Positions 14,737-15,307 of a DNA stretch of 15,307 bases are shown in pieces. The position numbers were made by a program, and so were the translations under genes. Position 1 is the first letter of the stretch. Each line of letters opens with the position of its first letter. Where the stretch lies: the NCBI GenBank assembly GCA_031282485.1, contig JAITDQ010000168.1, positions 1-15,307 on the forward strand. Direction: 5' to 3'. The notes below the pieces were generated by a model, which was not told where the DNA came from, did no database searches, and saw nothing but the letters and a program-made list of their open reading frames with translations. This DNA is from Tannerella sp. Its GTDB lineage: Bacteria; Bacteroidota; Bacteroidia; Bacteroidales; Tannerellaceae.

Positions 14737-15307
14737 ATGGATACAAAAAATTATACGGCTCATGAAACCTCCGTTATAGATGACGGCTGCGAAATAGGCG
14801 AGGGGACAACGATATGGCATTTCTCGCACCTGATGACGGGATGTGTTGTCGGAAAAAGCTGCAATATCGGTCAGAACGTGGTGATAGCTCCGGGCGTGGT
14901 ACTCGGCAATCATGTGAAAGTACAGAACAACGTTTCCGTTTATACCGGCGTTACGTGTGAGGATGATGTTTTTTTAGGGCCTTCCTGCGTATTTACCAAC
15001 GTGATAAATCCCCGCAGCGCCGTTTCGCGCAAACATGAATTTCAGTCCACCCGCGTGTGTAGAGGCGCGTCCATAGGCGCGAATGCGACGATTCTTTGCG
15101 GTCATGTGATCGGCGAATATGCCATGATTGGCGCCGGCGCCGTTGTGACGAAAGATGTCCCCGCATTTGCTTTGGTCACGGGCAATCCCGCACGACAGGC
15201 CGGGTGGGTTAGCAAATACGGGCATCGCCTGCATTTTGACGACGCCCGTATCGCGGTTTGCCCGGAATGCGATGAACAGTATCTTTTCGAAAACGGCCGG
15301 GTTACGG
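14737..15307 (+). CDS. WbpD/WlbB-like UDP-sugar N-acetyltransferase, left-handed beta-helix (partial, C-terminus cut)
   Basis: The frame is open from the ATG at 14737 to the window edge, giving 190 residues. It shows many hexapeptide repeats (DDGCEIGEGTTIW, 15-27; VVIAPGVVLGNHVKVQNNVSVY, in 48-69; SIGANATILCGHVIGEYAMIGAGAVVTKDVP, in 112-142). It also has the family signature GPSCVFTNVINPRS (81-94) and the end motif GNPARQAGW (149-157). This fits WbpD/WlbB enzymes, which N-acetylate the 3-amino group of a UDP-2-acetamido-3-amino-hexuronate used in O-antigen or capsule synthesis; related acetyltransferases use other UDP-amino sugars. After the helix there is an extension with CPEC at 175-178. 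It is probably the start of a polysaccharide locus continuing past the window. Confidence 0.88.
   Translation, partial: MDTKNYTAHETSVIDDGCEIGEGTTIWHFSHLMTGCVVGKSCNIGQNVVIAPGVVLGNHVKVQNNVSVYTGVTCEDDVFLGPSCVFTNVINPRSAVSRKHEFQSTRVCRGASIGANATILCGHVIGEYAMIGAGAVVTKDVPAFALVTGNPARQAGWVSKYGHRLHFDDARIAVCPECDEQYLFENGRVT

Noticed and set aside
1..15307. Defence system, prophage, mobile element or CRISPR array
   Set aside because: All genes fall into recognisable metabolic, regulatory or envelope families; no transposase, integrase, nuclease-helicase pair, spaced repeat array or target-site duplication was seen.

Overview
The window looks like a chromosomal segment of a Bacteroidales bacterium (phylum Bacteroidota). 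The evidence is: Bacteroidota-type promoters (TTTG, about 20 bp, TAnnTTTG) in front of three genes; few Shine-Dalgarno sequences; a two-component pair that reads like Bacteroides RprX/RprY; a large single-chain PurL; and families common in this order (DUF5106 thioredoxin-like lipoprotein, DUF6249 membrane protein, ECF sigma factor with a small membrane partner, RsmI-like paralogue). I cannot name the genus. I see no tRNA, rRNA, CRISPR array, insertion sequence or phage gene. Family names come from recognising motifs, not from a database search.

Left part, all on the minus strand. Positions 1-2816 hold a two-gene glycan or lipid-glycosylation unit. A methyltransferase-glycosyltransferase (GT2) fusion comes first in transcription order. 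It is followed after 18 bp by a multi-pass GT-C-like membrane protein that runs off the window start. The unit has a strong promoter at 2836-2867. Upstream lies the rprX-rprY operon (sensor kinase, then response regulator, 3686-5230 and 2973-3680), closed by a perfect 12-bp hairpin terminator at 2921-2950. A 379-bp AT-rich gap (5231-5609) separates it from purL and contains a perfect 10-bp inverted repeat.

Centre. purL (5610-9299, minus) and purT (9557-10738, plus) are divergent and share a 257-bp control region. They encode consecutive steps of de novo purine synthesis: PurT makes FGAR, and PurL converts it to FGAM. Each has a clear promoter. A perfect 10-1-10 palindrome sits on the -33 element of the purL promoter, and two more dyads sit in the purT promoter. 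purT is followed by a LysE-family transporter and a DUF5106 thioredoxin-like lipoprotein, probably in one operon.

Right part. A DUF6249 membrane protein (minus) is divergent from a tight three-gene operon: ECF sigma factor, small two-helix membrane protein (probable anti-sigma) and an RsmI-like methyltransferase paralogue. The spacings are 1 and 0 bp. The window ends inside a WbpD/WlbB-like sugar N-acetyltransferase, probably the first visible gene of a surface-polysaccharide locus.

Overall this is mostly ordinary core genome. I did not find a clear new system. The best leads are the palindromic purL/purT control region, the MTase-GT2 fusion with its GT-C partner, and the sigma/DUF6249 divergent module with its repeated TTTGACG motif.
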